Below are positions 16,115 to 24,913 of a DNA stretch of 57,860 nucleotides, piece after piece. The notes under the pieces were generated by a model. It was not told where the DNA came from, did not search any database, and saw only the letters and a list, made by a program, of their open reading frames with translations. The stretch lies in the NCBI GenBank assembly GCA_937911045.1, contig CALEPX010000061.1:1-57860 (forward strand), written 5' to 3'. A program made the position numbers and the translations under genes. Numbering within the stretch: the stretch's first letter is position 1; the number at the start of each line of letters is the position of its first letter. This DNA comes from an uncultured Fretibacterium sp. Lineage in GTDB: Bacteria > Synergistota > Synergistia > Synergistales > Aminobacteriaceae.

Positions 16115-17245
16115 ATGACTGACAAATCAATAACAGAACTAGACCCGACAACAGGCAAAATCATCTCGGCACTCGTCAAACCGCTCGCAAAAGATCTCAA
16201 CGCAGCTATGCAAACCAGCAAAATTCTGGAGGCTTTCGAACAATTACAGAACTTGGCAAATTCATCGCAGAAAACTCAATCCGAAATTAACAGCTCACTC
16301 GCAAATGTGACCGCAACTTTGTCGTCACAGCCAAATATCGCAAACACTCTCAAGAATCTCAGAGCGCAAATTAACCTGCTGGAAAAATATCTGGACAAAT
16401 CTCAATCCGAACTCAAGAATAATCAAAACTCACTCGCTCAATCAACCGGTAATATCCTCGAAGAAATTTCCGGTCTCAGAATCGTTCTCGAAAATATGGC
16501 AGCCGGCTTCAAGAATTTTCAGGTTCAAATAGCCAAGCTCTCACAAATTTCTCAGGACGCGCAAAAAACTCAACCCCCGCAGCAAGTTCAAGAACCGCCA
16601 ATCCCGGAAAATATTTCAAACGAGATAGCTTTAATCGCAAAATCTACACCCAAAATAATCGAAGAATTACTCACAACCCGCCGCTCTCTCGACAACTTGT
16701 CCGCGAATATCAAGACCAATCTCGATAAAATCATCGCAACTCAAGCGAAAAATATCTCAGACAAAATCGCAAATTCCAAACCGGATTTTCACGAACTGCA
16801 CGAATTTTTACGCGCACAATTCACCAGCATCGCTCAGAAAATCGAATCTCAACAGCAAATCGCAAACGCAAATTCTCAAGCTCAAACTCAAACGCAAATC
16901 CCAAACGACAACAATCTCGGCGAATACATTCACGGCATCGAGGGCGTTCTCAGAGCGCACAGCATGTCTCAAACACGCGAACTCGAAACTTTCTCTAACG
17001 AAATCTACGCTGCTAACGAACAATTCTCAATCTCGACTGTAAACAAGCTGCAAAAATCTCTCAGCGAAAATCTCGCCGCAAAATCCGATTCCCTGCACGA
17101 AAAATTCGCTGCCCTATACGAAATTTCACACGCAAATAATTCCGAAATCGCCGAACTCAGAAAACTCGCAAAAATCATGATCATTATTTCCGGAACTTCA
17201 GTTTTTTTCGCAATCATAACTTTCATCACGCTGCTGTTCAAATAA
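16115..17245 (+). CDS. Coiled-coil protein with C-terminal membrane anchor, function unknown
   Basis: A 376-residue protein, Gln/Asn/Ser/Lys-rich, with long heptad-like helices (for example LKNLRAQINLLEKYLDKSQS and LTTRRSLDNLSANIKTNLDK), Pro-rich breaks near 155-165 and Gln-rich breaks near 250-265. The last 25 residues are hydrophobic (IMIIISGTSVFFAIITFITL), a tail anchor. CTGGAGAA upstream supports the ATG. It lies 132 bases ahead of flagellin on the same strand, but flagellin has its own promoter. The plan recalls chemoreceptor- or scaffold-like helical proteins, but no specific family is recognised. Confidence 0.75.
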   Translation: MTDKSITELDPTTGKIISALVKPLAKDLNAAMQTSKILEAFEQLQNLANSSQKTQSEINSSLANVTATLSSQPNIANTLKNLRAQINLLEKYLDKSQSELKNNQNSLAQSTGNILEEISGLRIVLENMAAGFKNFQVQIAKLSQISQDAQKTQPPQQVQEPPIPENISNEIALIAKSTPKIIEELLTTRRSLDNLSANIKTNLDKIIATQAKNISDKIANSKPDFHELHEFLRAQFTSIAQKIESQQQIANANSQAQTQTQIPNDNNLGEYIHGIEGVLRAHSMSQTRELETFSNEIYAANEQFSISTVNKLQKSLSENLAAKSDSLHEKFAALYEISHANNSEIAELRKLAKIMIIISGTSVFFAIITFITLLFK

Positions 17246-17260
17246 ATTTCGCGCGAAAAT

Positions 17261-17288
17261 TAAAGTGTGCAAAATTCCGCTCCGATAA
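17261..17288 (+). promoter_or_regulatory. Sigma-28 (FliA)-type flagellar promoter
   Basis: TAAAGTGT (17261-17268) and TCCGATAA (17281-17288) match the FliA consensus TAAAGTTT/GCCGATAA closely, with the spacer one base longer than standard. It lies 90 bases upstream of flagellin. Confidence 0.75.
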
Positions 17289-17377
17289 ATATCACGTAAA
17301 TCAAAATCTTAAATTCAGAAATCATACGGGATTTGAAAATTTTAGGATAAAAACCCGTTTTGCAGGAGGCTTAAACA

Positions 17378-19936
17378 ATGCGTATATATCACAATATTCC
17401 AGCTCTGACGGCGTATAACTCGTTAAATTCCACGAACAACGCCCTTCAGAAATCAATCGAAACATTATCAACCGGACTCAGAATTAATTCCGCAGCAGAT
17501 GACGCAGCAGGTTTCGCAATCAGCGAGAAAATGCGCGCTCAGATCTCCGGTCTCGAACAAGCTGCACGCAACGCTCAGGACGCAAACTCAATGCTCCAAG
17601 TCGCGGAAGGTGCTCTCGAAGCAACGAACTCAATGCTCCAGAGAATGCGAGAACTTTCCGTTCAGGCATCAAACGACACTCTCACAGCTCAGGACAGAAG
17701 CTACATTCAGCTCGAAATTGACCAGTTAAGCGACCAGATTAACCGAATCGCTAACACAACTCAGTTCAACAAGAAACGCTTGCTTGACGGCTCATCAGCG
17801 GGCATCGTTTCGACAAGCAGTCTCGATGTCAAAGCTTACGTCAACGGCTCATTACGCGAGATCGACCAGTTCGGTCAGAAAAAATCCTTCGAGGGCAACT
17901 ACAAAATCAGAATCACCGTCGATCCTAACCAAACTGGACGCGGACAGGTTCAGAAAACCTCGATCATGACAATCAAGCACCCGAACGTTATCACGGACGT
18001 TTCAAAAAATTCCGAGAAGGGCATCACGGACGTTACAGTCGATAATCTTCCGGCAGCAAATTACAAAGTCGAAGCTGTTACGGCTACAGGTTCAACCGCA
18101 ACTATGACGGGCGTTTACGGCTTCAAAGATGTAGCAAACGGAAATCCTGACACGGTACTCAAGGCTGCCACAGTTGGAACGTATTTCTCAATGAACTCAA
18201 GCGCGGAAAATAACGCGAGCATTCTCTTCACCGTTACGTCAATGACCGGAACCGAGAGCGACGGCTCAATCACTCTCAAGGCTCAGTCAAATATTCTCAA
18301 AGCTGACGGCACTGTTGACAGCAGAACGATGGACAACATCATTCTCAAAACAGACGGAACTACTGGAACACCCATTGACCTTACAAAGCTTATCGGCGAG
18401 GAAACATATTGGGATAGCTCTGCTACACCTCCAGCTTGGGCAACTGATGAAAAGAGAGGTCAGCTCACACTCGCACTTAACGCATCAAACGTAAAATTCG
18501 ATGATTTCTCAGTCGGAGCGAAATTTACCTACAACGTTACCGGTGCTGGCGTAAATAACTCGACTGCAACAAGTGGTGACACTTCAAACACAACTCAGAA
18601 TATGATCGGCGTTCAGATCACTGGCGAACTTGATGTTGACTGGCCGTATTCTTGGGACGACAACAAAAACGGTGAGTTTGATACCACTAATACTACGCCA
18701 CTTGTTTCTCAACCAGTTACGTTCAATCTCAGCACGGATTACACTCAGAACAAAGAGCTTCATTTCAGAAACTTCTACATCAACGCTGACAACGGAACAG
18801 TTTATGACGGAGATATAATTCTCACGACTAACAAAGATTTCGATACGACTGCCACTCCTCCTCTTGCTGCCGGAGATGAACTCGCGAGCTTCACGGCTGC
18901 TTACATCGGCAAGACCGCAACCGGCGACACGAAACTTCGCGACCTCAACACGTTCTGGAACACGTCCGGCGTATTCATGCTCGAATCACCTCAGACAATC
19001 ACGATTACTCAGGGCAACGGTCAGCAAGCAACTGTAACTCTTTACGCAACCGACACTCTCAAAGAACTTGAGGCTAAATTCAACGACGCAATCGCAAACG
19101 ATCTCGGTCAGGCTGCTTACGTCAACGGCACGAAGACTAACAAATTCTGCACGTTCGTCGAGAAACAGCAGGGTGTTGACATGCCAACTCAGGGTCTCGA
19201 AACAGTCCCCGGAACTTTCATATTCAGATCGCTTCTTGCTGGTGACGCGGGCGGACTTACGTTCAGCGGTGATGAAGACTTGATTAACACTCTGGCTATG
19301 AACGTCGTTCGTGAAGGTTCGGCAGCTGCGTTCCAGGCTTCGATTTATGACGCTCACAACGGCACACCGATCGCAACAAACGTCAAAGTCTCGGATAATC
19401 ACTTGATCGGCGTGTTACATGACAACGTTGACATTGAGTTCAACGCAATGGCCGGAATCGAGGCAACTTGGAGCGAAAGTGAGGACAACTTCATTCTCAC
19501 ACCCAAAACCGAAGCTTACGAAGCGATAATTCACATCGTTGACAGCAGCACAGTGTTCCAGATCGGCGCAAATGAAGGCGAAGATATTGCAATCGACATC
19601 GGCAACATGTCAGCAGATTCTCTCGGTGTCGGCAAAGTCAACGTCTCAACCCGTGAGGCAGCGTCAAAAGCTCTCGGACAAATCGACGCGGCAATTAACA
19701 AAGTCTCAACCCAGCGCGCGAAAATCGGAGCTTACCAGAACTCACTCGAATACACAATCGATAACTTGACGACAACCAGCACTAACTTGAGTGCGGCAGA
19801 ATCCAGAATCAGAGACGCAGACATGGCTCAGGCAATGATGGAGTTCGTGAAATTACAGATTCTCAATCAGTCCGGAACTTCAATGCTTGCTCAGGCGAAT
19901 CAGCTGCCTCAGTCGATTCTCAGCTTGTTGCAGTAA
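17378..19936 (+). CDS. fliC: Flagellin with a very large central domain
   Basis: An 852-residue flagellin. The N-terminal D0/D1 helices are canonical (MRIYHNIPALTAYNSLNSTN; LSTGLRINSAADDAAGFAIS; ELSVQASNDTLTAQDR) over about residues 1-145. The C-terminal D1/D0 helices occupy the last 95 residues (LGQIDAAINKVSTQRAKIGA; ESRIRDADMAQAMMEFVKLQ; ending LPQSILSLLQ). Between them is a variable region of about 600 residues, beta-rich with many Thr/Asp/Asn, forming the outer domains of the filament. Typical flagellins have 270-500 residues, so this is large. GCAGGAGG supports the ATG. Expression is probably sigma-28 dependent. Confidence 0.96.
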   Translation: MRIYHNIPALTAYNSLNSTNNALQKSIETLSTGLRINSAADDAAGFAISEKMRAQISGLEQAARNAQDANSMLQVAEGALEATNSMLQRMRELSVQASNDTLTAQDRSYIQLEIDQLSDQINRIANTTQFNKKRLLDGSSAGIVSTSSLDVKAYVNGSLREIDQFGQKKSFEGNYKIRITVDPNQTGRGQVQKTSIMTIKHPNVITDVSKNSEKGITDVTVDNLPAANYKVEAVTATGSTATMTGVYGFKDVANGNPDTVLKAATVGTYFSMNSSAENNASILFTVTSMTGTESDGSITLKAQSNILKADGTVDSRTMDNIILKTDGTTGTPIDLTKLIGEETYWDSSATPPAWATDEKRGQLTLALNASNVKFDDFSVGAKFTYNVTGAGVNNSTATSGDTSNTTQNMIGVQITGELDVDWPYSWDDNKNGEFDTTNTTPLVSQPVTFNLSTDYTQNKELHFRNFYINADNGTVYDGDIILTTNKDFDTTATPPLAAGDELASFTAAYIGKTATGDTKLRDLNTFWNTSGVFMLESPQTITITQGNGQQATVTLYATDTLKELEAKFNDAIANDLGQAAYVNGTKTNKFCTFVEKQQGVDMPTQGLETVPGTFIFRSLLAGDAGGLTFSGDEDLINTLAMNVVREGSAAAFQASIYDAHNGTPIATNVKVSDNHLIGVLHDNVDIEFNAMAGIEATWSESEDNFILTPKTEAYEAIIHIVDSSTVFQIGANEGEDIAIDIGNMSADSLGVGKVNVSTREAASKALGQIDAAINKVSTQRAKIGAYQNSLEYTIDNLTTTSTNLSAAESRIRDADMAQAMMEFVKLQILNQSGTSMLAQANQLPQSILSLLQ

Positions 19937-20000
19937 TCATAATTTTGCACCCAAAACCTTACTTTTCCGATTCCTAAAATCCAACCCATAGAAATAGAAA

Positions 20001-20036
20001 AAGGCTCGAAAGTTTTCAAACTCTCGGGCTTTTTTC
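20001..20036 (+). terminator. Terminator of the flagellin gene
   Basis: AAGGCTCGAAAGTTT and AAACTCTCGGGCTT pair with one mismatch around a two-base loop, followed by a T run to 20035. Confidence 0.82.
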
Positions 20037-20065
20037 TTGCATGTTCACGTTCTGTCGTTTATAAT
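20037..20065 (+). promoter_or_regulatory. Promoter of the GAPDH gene
   Basis: TTGCAT (20037-20042) and perfect TATAAT (20060-20065) with a 17-base spacer, starting right after the flagellin terminator. Confidence 0.7.
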
Positions 20066-20126
20066 TAATGCGTACGAAAATAATTTTCGCGAAAATAATT
20101 TTGATAAATCAGGAGGAATTTCAATC

Positions 20127-21140
20127 ATGGCTGTACGTGTAGCAATTAACGGATTTGGACGCATCGGGAGACTTGCTTTCCGTCAGATGTTCGGAGCAGA
20201 GGGTTACGAGGTTGTAGCAATCAACGACCTTATGGAGCCGTCAATGCTCGCACATTTGCTCAAGTACGACACTACCCAGGGACGCTATAACCGCAAAGTT
20301 GAGTCCAACAATGAGGACAGAACCATCACTGTCGACGGCAAAGCAATCAAGATTTACGAAGAAAAAGACGCTGCTCAACTTCCTTGGGGCGAATTGAAAG
20401 TTGACGTAGTTCTTGAATGCACCGGTTTCTACACCAAGAAAGAGAAAGCTGAAGCTCATATCAAAGCTGGCGCGCGCAAAGTAGTCATCTCAGCTCCGGC
20501 TGGCAACGACATGCCCACGATCGTCTACAACGTCAATCACAAAAACCTCAAACCCACCGACACAGTTATTTCAGCAGCTTCCTGCACAACCAACTGCCTC
20601 GCTCCTATGGCAAAAGCTCTGAATGATCTCGCACCGATCGTCTCCGGATTCATGACAACAGTTCACGCTTATACCGGCGACCAGATGCCCCTTGACGGCC
20701 CTCATCGTAAAGGCGATTTAAGACGCTCAAGAGCCGCTGCAGAAAATATCGTCCCTGCTTCTTCAGGTGCAGCAAAGGCAATCGGCTTAGTAATTCCTGA
20801 ACTCAACGGAAAACTTCACGGTGCTGCTCAGAGAGTCCCAACTCCTACGGGTTCAACTACGATTCTTGACGCAGTTGTCAAAGGCAAAGTCACGAAAGAC
20901 GACGTAAACGCTCAAATGAAGAAAGAAGCGACTGAATCATTCGAGTACAACACCGACGAAATCGTTTCTTCCGACATTATCGGCAGCACTGCAGGCTCAA
21001 TCTTCGACGCAACTCAGACGAAAGTTTTGCCGATGGGCGACGATTGCACACTCGTTCAGGTAGTTTCCTGGTACGACAACGAAAATTCTTACACGAGCCA
21101 GATGGTTCGCACAATTAAGTACTTCTCAGAATTAAAGTAG
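20127..21140 (+). CDS. gap: Glyceraldehyde-3-phosphate dehydrogenase
   Basis: A 337-residue GAPDH of normal length. The Rossmann motif INGFGRIGRLAFRQM is at the N-terminus, the active-site Cys is in SAASCTTNCLAP, and the C-terminal region contains VSWYDNENSYTSQMVRT. It oxidises glyceraldehyde 3-phosphate with NAD and phosphate in glycolysis. The ATG at 20127 follows a strong AGGAGG; the frame is open further upstream, but without a ribosome site. It is flanked by its own promoter and terminator, so it is monocistronic. Confidence 0.97.
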   Translation: MAVRVAINGFGRIGRLAFRQMFGAEGYEVVAINDLMEPSMLAHLLKYDTTQGRYNRKVESNNEDRTITVDGKAIKIYEEKDAAQLPWGELKVDVVLECTGFYTKKEKAEAHIKAGARKVVISAPAGNDMPTIVYNVNHKNLKPTDTVISAASCTTNCLAPMAKALNDLAPIVSGFMTTVHAYTGDQMPLDGPHRKGDLRRSRAAAENIVPASSGAAKAIGLVIPELNGKLHGAAQRVPTPTGSTTILDAVVKGKVTKDDVNAQMKKEATESFEYNTDEIVSSDIIGSTAGSIFDATQTKVLPMGDDCTLVQVVSWYDNENSYTSQMVRTIKYFSELK

Positions 21141-21185
21141 TCAGTCACCAAACCAAACTCTTTTCACATTACGTTTCTATACTCC

Positions 21186-21220
21186 ACTCCTGCCCTGAAG
21201 TTTTGGGGTAGGAGTTTTTT
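21186..21220 (+). terminator. Terminator of the GAPDH gene
   Basis: ACTCCTGCCCT pairs with GGGGTAGGAGT around a short AAGTTT-type loop, followed by six T. Confidence 0.82.
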
Positions 21221-21250
21221 ATTGCGAAAAATTTCCCCGAAAATATTGGC

Positions 21251-21448
21251 GTGTATCTATTCATTCCGTATGATGTCGTGAAGATTACGATTCTGCTTTG
21301 CGTTTTGATATTCATGATCCCGTACATTCAGACGTATTTGGGCTTTGATTCACAACTGGATTCCGGAGAAATTTATCCAGATGATTTTGGGGTCACGAAA
21401 TTATTATGCGTTTTCGTGACGGTCTGCACACTGCTAATGTTGCTCTGA
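21251..21448 (+). pseudogene. Possible remnant of a permease N-terminus
   Basis: An open frame from GTG with a hydrophobic N-terminus (VVKITILLCVLIFMIPYIQT) that resembles the first membrane span of the permeases found next to ArsR regulators. The rest of that protein is absent and the frame runs into the ArsR remnant. No ribosome site is seen. It could be chance, but the neighbourhood supports a decayed metalloid-resistance locus. Confidence 0.35.
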
Positions 21449-21729
21449 TATGCAAGGCTCTCGGGGACGTGAACAGAATACAAATCCTGAAATTGCTTAC
21501 GAACGGCGAACAATGCGCTTGCAAATTACTCTAACATTTCGAAATCACACAGCCAACGCTCTCGCACCACATGAGAATTTTGTCGGAATGCAACCTGCTG
21601 AAAAGCCGGCGCGAGGGTAAATGGACATTCTACTCACTGAATTGCGAAACACTGACCAGCTTCAGAAATTTTATCGCGGCACTGAAGTGTCAAGACTGTA
21701 ATCGTAACGGGAATTTTGATCTGGATTAG
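21406..21729 (+). pseudogene. ArsR-family repressor, interrupted by an in-frame TAA
   Basis: Read through the stop, the frame gives a clear ArsR/SmtB winged-helix protein of about 107 residues: ICKALGDVNRIQILKLLTNG, EQCACKLL, stop (TAA at 21532-21534), HFEITQPTLSHHMRILSECN, LLKSRREGKWTFYSLN, ending with CQDCNRN. ECACKLL...TQPTLSHHM is the metal-sensing and recognition-helix region of arsenite repressors. The stop falls right before the recognition helix, where a Glu is usual, so the product would not bind DNA. The frame is open from ATG 21406; the true start is unclear because the upstream gene is also decayed. Confidence 0.8.
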
Positions 21730-21920
21730 GCTGCATTTCTTATCATCGGCAATTCACACGCAATGCGCATAAATTTTCACACATGCTCAGCAGCGTTCAG
21801 CCCGACGAAATTATTCGAAGTCGTGTTCGGTGTCATGTACGTAATTCTGAGCGTTAATGCCGGATAATTTCTGATTGAGAAAAAAATTCGCCGAGAATCA
21901 CAAGTGATAATTTTTTCCGT
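21730..21920. other. Non-coding stretch, probably decayed sequence
   Basis: No ribosome site or full gene is seen. The arsR frame stays open after its stop for about 42 codons (including KLFEVVFGVMYVILSVNAG, a membrane-like segment), which may be another gene fragment of the same locus. I cannot name it. Confidence 0.35.
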
Positions 21921-21948
21921 GACCTGAGATTGTTCGGGTCATTTTTTT
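21921..21948 (+). terminator. Terminator between the arsR remnant and secA
   Basis: GACCTGA (21921-21927) pairs with TCGGGTC (21934-21940), followed by A and seven T. It would end transcripts from the decayed locus. Confidence 0.75.
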
Positions 21949-22049
21949 GTGTTTGCGTTTTTCTTGCGTTGTCTGATTTTCCGGATTATGATATTTTGTT
22001 TGAAAAATTTTGCAGAATTATAACTCAACTCAATCGGAGGGAAAATTTT

Positions 22050-24911
22050 TTGATACTAAACTCACTTAAGAAAGCTCTCGGTCTCGACCCTAACGACAGA
22101 GCCGTGAAAAAATACTCAGGAATCACCGAAATCATAAATTCATACGCACAAGATCTCAAAGCTAAATCCGATTCCGAAATCAGATCTCGCGCAAACGAAT
22201 TGAGAATCATCGCGTCGAATCCTGAAAATCAGGCGAATATTTCCGAAATACTCAGCGATATTTTGCCGGAAACTTTCGCAATCGTACGGGAAGTCTCAGA
22301 ACGCACAATCGGGCTAAGACATTATGACGTGCAGTTAATCGGCGGCATGGCTCTGAACGACGGCAAGATCGCTGAAATGAAAACAGGCGAAGGCAAAACT
22401 CTCGTCGCAACTTTGGCTGTCGTACTCAACGCGTTCAGAAATCAGGGCGTTCATCTCGTAACTGTCAACGATTATCTCGCGAAACGTGACGCTGCATGGA
22501 TGGCTCCGATTTACAATTTTCTCGGGTTATCCGTCGGCGTAATTTATCCGTACATGCCAGATGACGAACGAATTCAGGCTTACAACTCAGATATTACTTA
22601 CGGAACTAACAGCGAATTTGGCTTTGACTATCTGCGCGACAACATGGTCATGAGTGCTTCTCAAATGGTTCAGCGCGGTCATAATTTCTGCATCGTTGAC
22701 GAAGTGGACTCAATCTTAATCGACGAAGCCAGAACTCCGCTGATAATTTCCGGGCCTTCAGATGACAACGTAGGATTATACACAAAAGCTGATAACGTTG
22801 CGCGAATCTTGAAAGAAACTCAGGATTACGAAAAAGACGAGAAAGAACGCAGCATCTCAATCACAGAATCCGGCATTCAAAAATCCGAAGATTATCTCAA
22901 AATTCCGGGCTTATTCTCAGACGCGGCTCACTCGGAATTAGCTCACAGAATCATTCAGGCTCTCAAAGCTCATAAATTATACAAACGCGATACAGATTAC
23001 GTCGTGAAAGATGGCGAAATCATAATCGTCGATGAATTTACCGGACGTCTCATGATCGGGCGAAGATATTCTGACGGACTTCATCAGGCAATCGAAGCTA
23101 AAGAACACGTCAAAGTCGGGCGCGAAAGTCAAACTCTCGCAACTATCACGCTGCAAAATTATTTCAGAATGTACAGGAAACTCGCCGGAATGACCGGAAC
23201 TGCCGCAACTGAAGCCGAGGAATTTAAAGAAATTTACGGTCTCGAAGTCGTAACGATTCCTACGCACAAAGAAATGATCAGGCTCGATAATCCGGACGTT
23301 ATTTACGCAACCGAACGCGAGAAATTCAGCGCAGTCGCCGATGATGTCGAAGAATGCCACAAAAACGGTCAGCCCGTACTCGTCGGCACAACTTCAATCG
23401 AAAATTCCGAACGTGTCAGCAAATTACTCAAAGCTCGAAAAATTCCTCATCAAGTCCTGAACGCGAAACATCACGAACGGGAAGCTTACATCGTTGCTCA
23501 GGCCGGTCACCAAGGCGCAGTCACAGTCGCTACAAATATGGCTGGACGCGGCACGGATATTATGCTCGGAGGCAACCCGGAATTTCTGGCAAAAGAAAAA
23601 TTACTCGCTAAACACGAAAAACTCAATCTCGAAAATTACGCCTTGAATAATTTCGACGAGAATGATATTTACGACTTCTTCACACGCTACTCAAATTTGC
23701 AGGTTCCGGATTTGGCGAAAAATTTCCTGCACGAAAAACGCGTTCAGGCAAATCCTGATCTAGAAAACAATCTCGCGAAAATCTTCACGCAAATCAAGAA
23801 CTCCTACGAAAATTTACTCGCAGATTTCGCTAACGAATGCAAATCCGAACATGACAAAGTTACCCAGCTTGGCGGTCTCGCGATAATCGGCACAGAACGT
23901 CACGAGTCACGGCGAATCGATAATCAGCTCCGAGGGCGTTCAGGGCGTCAGGGAGATCCGGGGACTTCGAGATTCTATTTATCACTCGAAGACAATTTGC
24001 TCAGATTATTCGGTTCGGACAAAATCCAGCCGTTAATGGGCAAACTTGGCATGACTGAGGGTGAAGCTATCGAGTCGGGCATGCTGTCGAAAATTATCGA
24101 GTCATCGCAGCAAAAAGTCGAGGAAATGCACTTCGATATTCGAAAACAATTACTCGCTTACGACAACGTTATGAATCAACAGCGTGAGGCGATTTACTCA
24201 GAACGTCAGGATTTATTATCAACTCCGGATGATGAAATGCCAAATTACGGCAAAGATATTATCACAGGCGTTGTGAACGAAACTCTCGACAAATATTTCC
24301 CCGAAGATTCTGATTCACAAATCGATTCAGAACGTGCTGCTGCAAAATTGCGTTCGGTATTCGGCAACGGTGCTGAGCAAAATATCGCGCAAATCGACAA
24401 TCGCTCAGACCTCGAAAATATCCGCGAAAATATTATTTCCGAAATTCAAACGCGCTTCACGAACAAAATTCACGAACTCAACACCAGCGACACGAATAAT
24501 CAAAACGTTGCGGGCGTTATAATCCGGCATATCTTGCTAAACACTCTCGACACGTCATGGCGCGAACACCTGCTCAACATGGAAGAATTGCGCCGTGGGA
24601 TCGGCTTGCGTGCGATCGGTCAGAAAGACCCGTTAATCGAATATCAGTTCGAGTCGTTCAACCTGTTTCAGGAAATGATGAGCCGTGTGAAAAACTCATT
24701 CGCCGAACAAATTTTCCGTGTGCGAATCCTTACCGAACAGGAGCAAAAACGTGAACGTGAGATTAAGCTTGTGAAAAATGATTTCCAACTCAGCCGCGAA
24801 AACTCAAATCCTAACGAACCCGTGAAAAAATCCGTCAAAATCGGGCGCAACGATCCGTGTCCTTGCGGCAGCGGTAAAAAATACAAACATTGTCACGGAA
24901 AGGGGCTGTAA
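22050..24911 (+). CDS. secA: Preprotein translocase ATPase SecA
   Basis: A 953-residue SecA. I start at the TTG at 22050 (mature start ILNSLKKALGLDPNDR), nine bases after CGGAGGG; the frame is open further upstream but overlaps a terminator. Motor features: Walker A MKTGEGKTLVA, IVDEVDSILIDEARTPLIIS, AGMTGTA, and the second domain MAGRGTDIMLGG and LRGRSGRQGDPG. The C-terminus has the zinc-binding SEC-C motif (DPCPCGSGKKYKHCHG), which contacts SecB or the ribosome. It drives secretion through SecYEG. The next gene starts two bases downstream. Confidence 0.97.
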   Translation: MILNSLKKALGLDPNDRAVKKYSGITEIINSYAQDLKAKSDSEIRSRANELRIIASNPENQANISEILSDILPETFAIVREVSERTIGLRHYDVQLIGGMALNDGKIAEMKTGEGKTLVATLAVVLNAFRNQGVHLVTVNDYLAKRDAAWMAPIYNFLGLSVGVIYPYMPDDERIQAYNSDITYGTNSEFGFDYLRDNMVMSASQMVQRGHNFCIVDEVDSILIDEARTPLIISGPSDDNVGLYTKADNVARILKETQDYEKDEKERSISITESGIQKSEDYLKIPGLFSDAAHSELAHRIIQALKAHKLYKRDTDYVVKDGEIIIVDEFTGRLMIGRRYSDGLHQAIEAKEHVKVGRESQTLATITLQNYFRMYRKLAGMTGTAATEAEEFKEIYGLEVVTIPTHKEMIRLDNPDVIYATEREKFSAVADDVEECHKNGQPVLVGTTSIENSERVSKLLKARKIPHQVLNAKHHEREAYIVAQAGHQGAVTVATNMAGRGTDIMLGGNPEFLAKEKLLAKHEKLNLENYALNNFDENDIYDFFTRYSNLQVPDLAKNFLHEKRVQANPDLENNLAKIFTQIKNSYENLLADFANECKSEHDKVTQLGGLAIIGTERHESRRIDNQLRGRSGRQGDPGTSRFYLSLEDNLLRLFGSDKIQPLMGKLGMTEGEAIESGMLSKIIESSQQKVEEMHFDIRKQLLAYDNVMNQQREAIYSERQDLLSTPDDEMPNYGKDIITGVVNETLDKYFPEDSDSQIDSERAAAKLRSVFGNGAEQNIAQIDNRSDLENIRENIISEIQTRFTNKIHELNTSDTNNQNVAGVIIRHILLNTLDTSWREHLLNMEELRRGIGLRAIGQKDPLIEYQFESFNLFQEMMSRVKNSFAEQIFRVRILTEQEQKREREIKLVKNDFQLSRENSNPNEPVKKSVKIGRNDPCPCGSGKKYKHCHGKGL

Positions 24912-24913
24912 TT

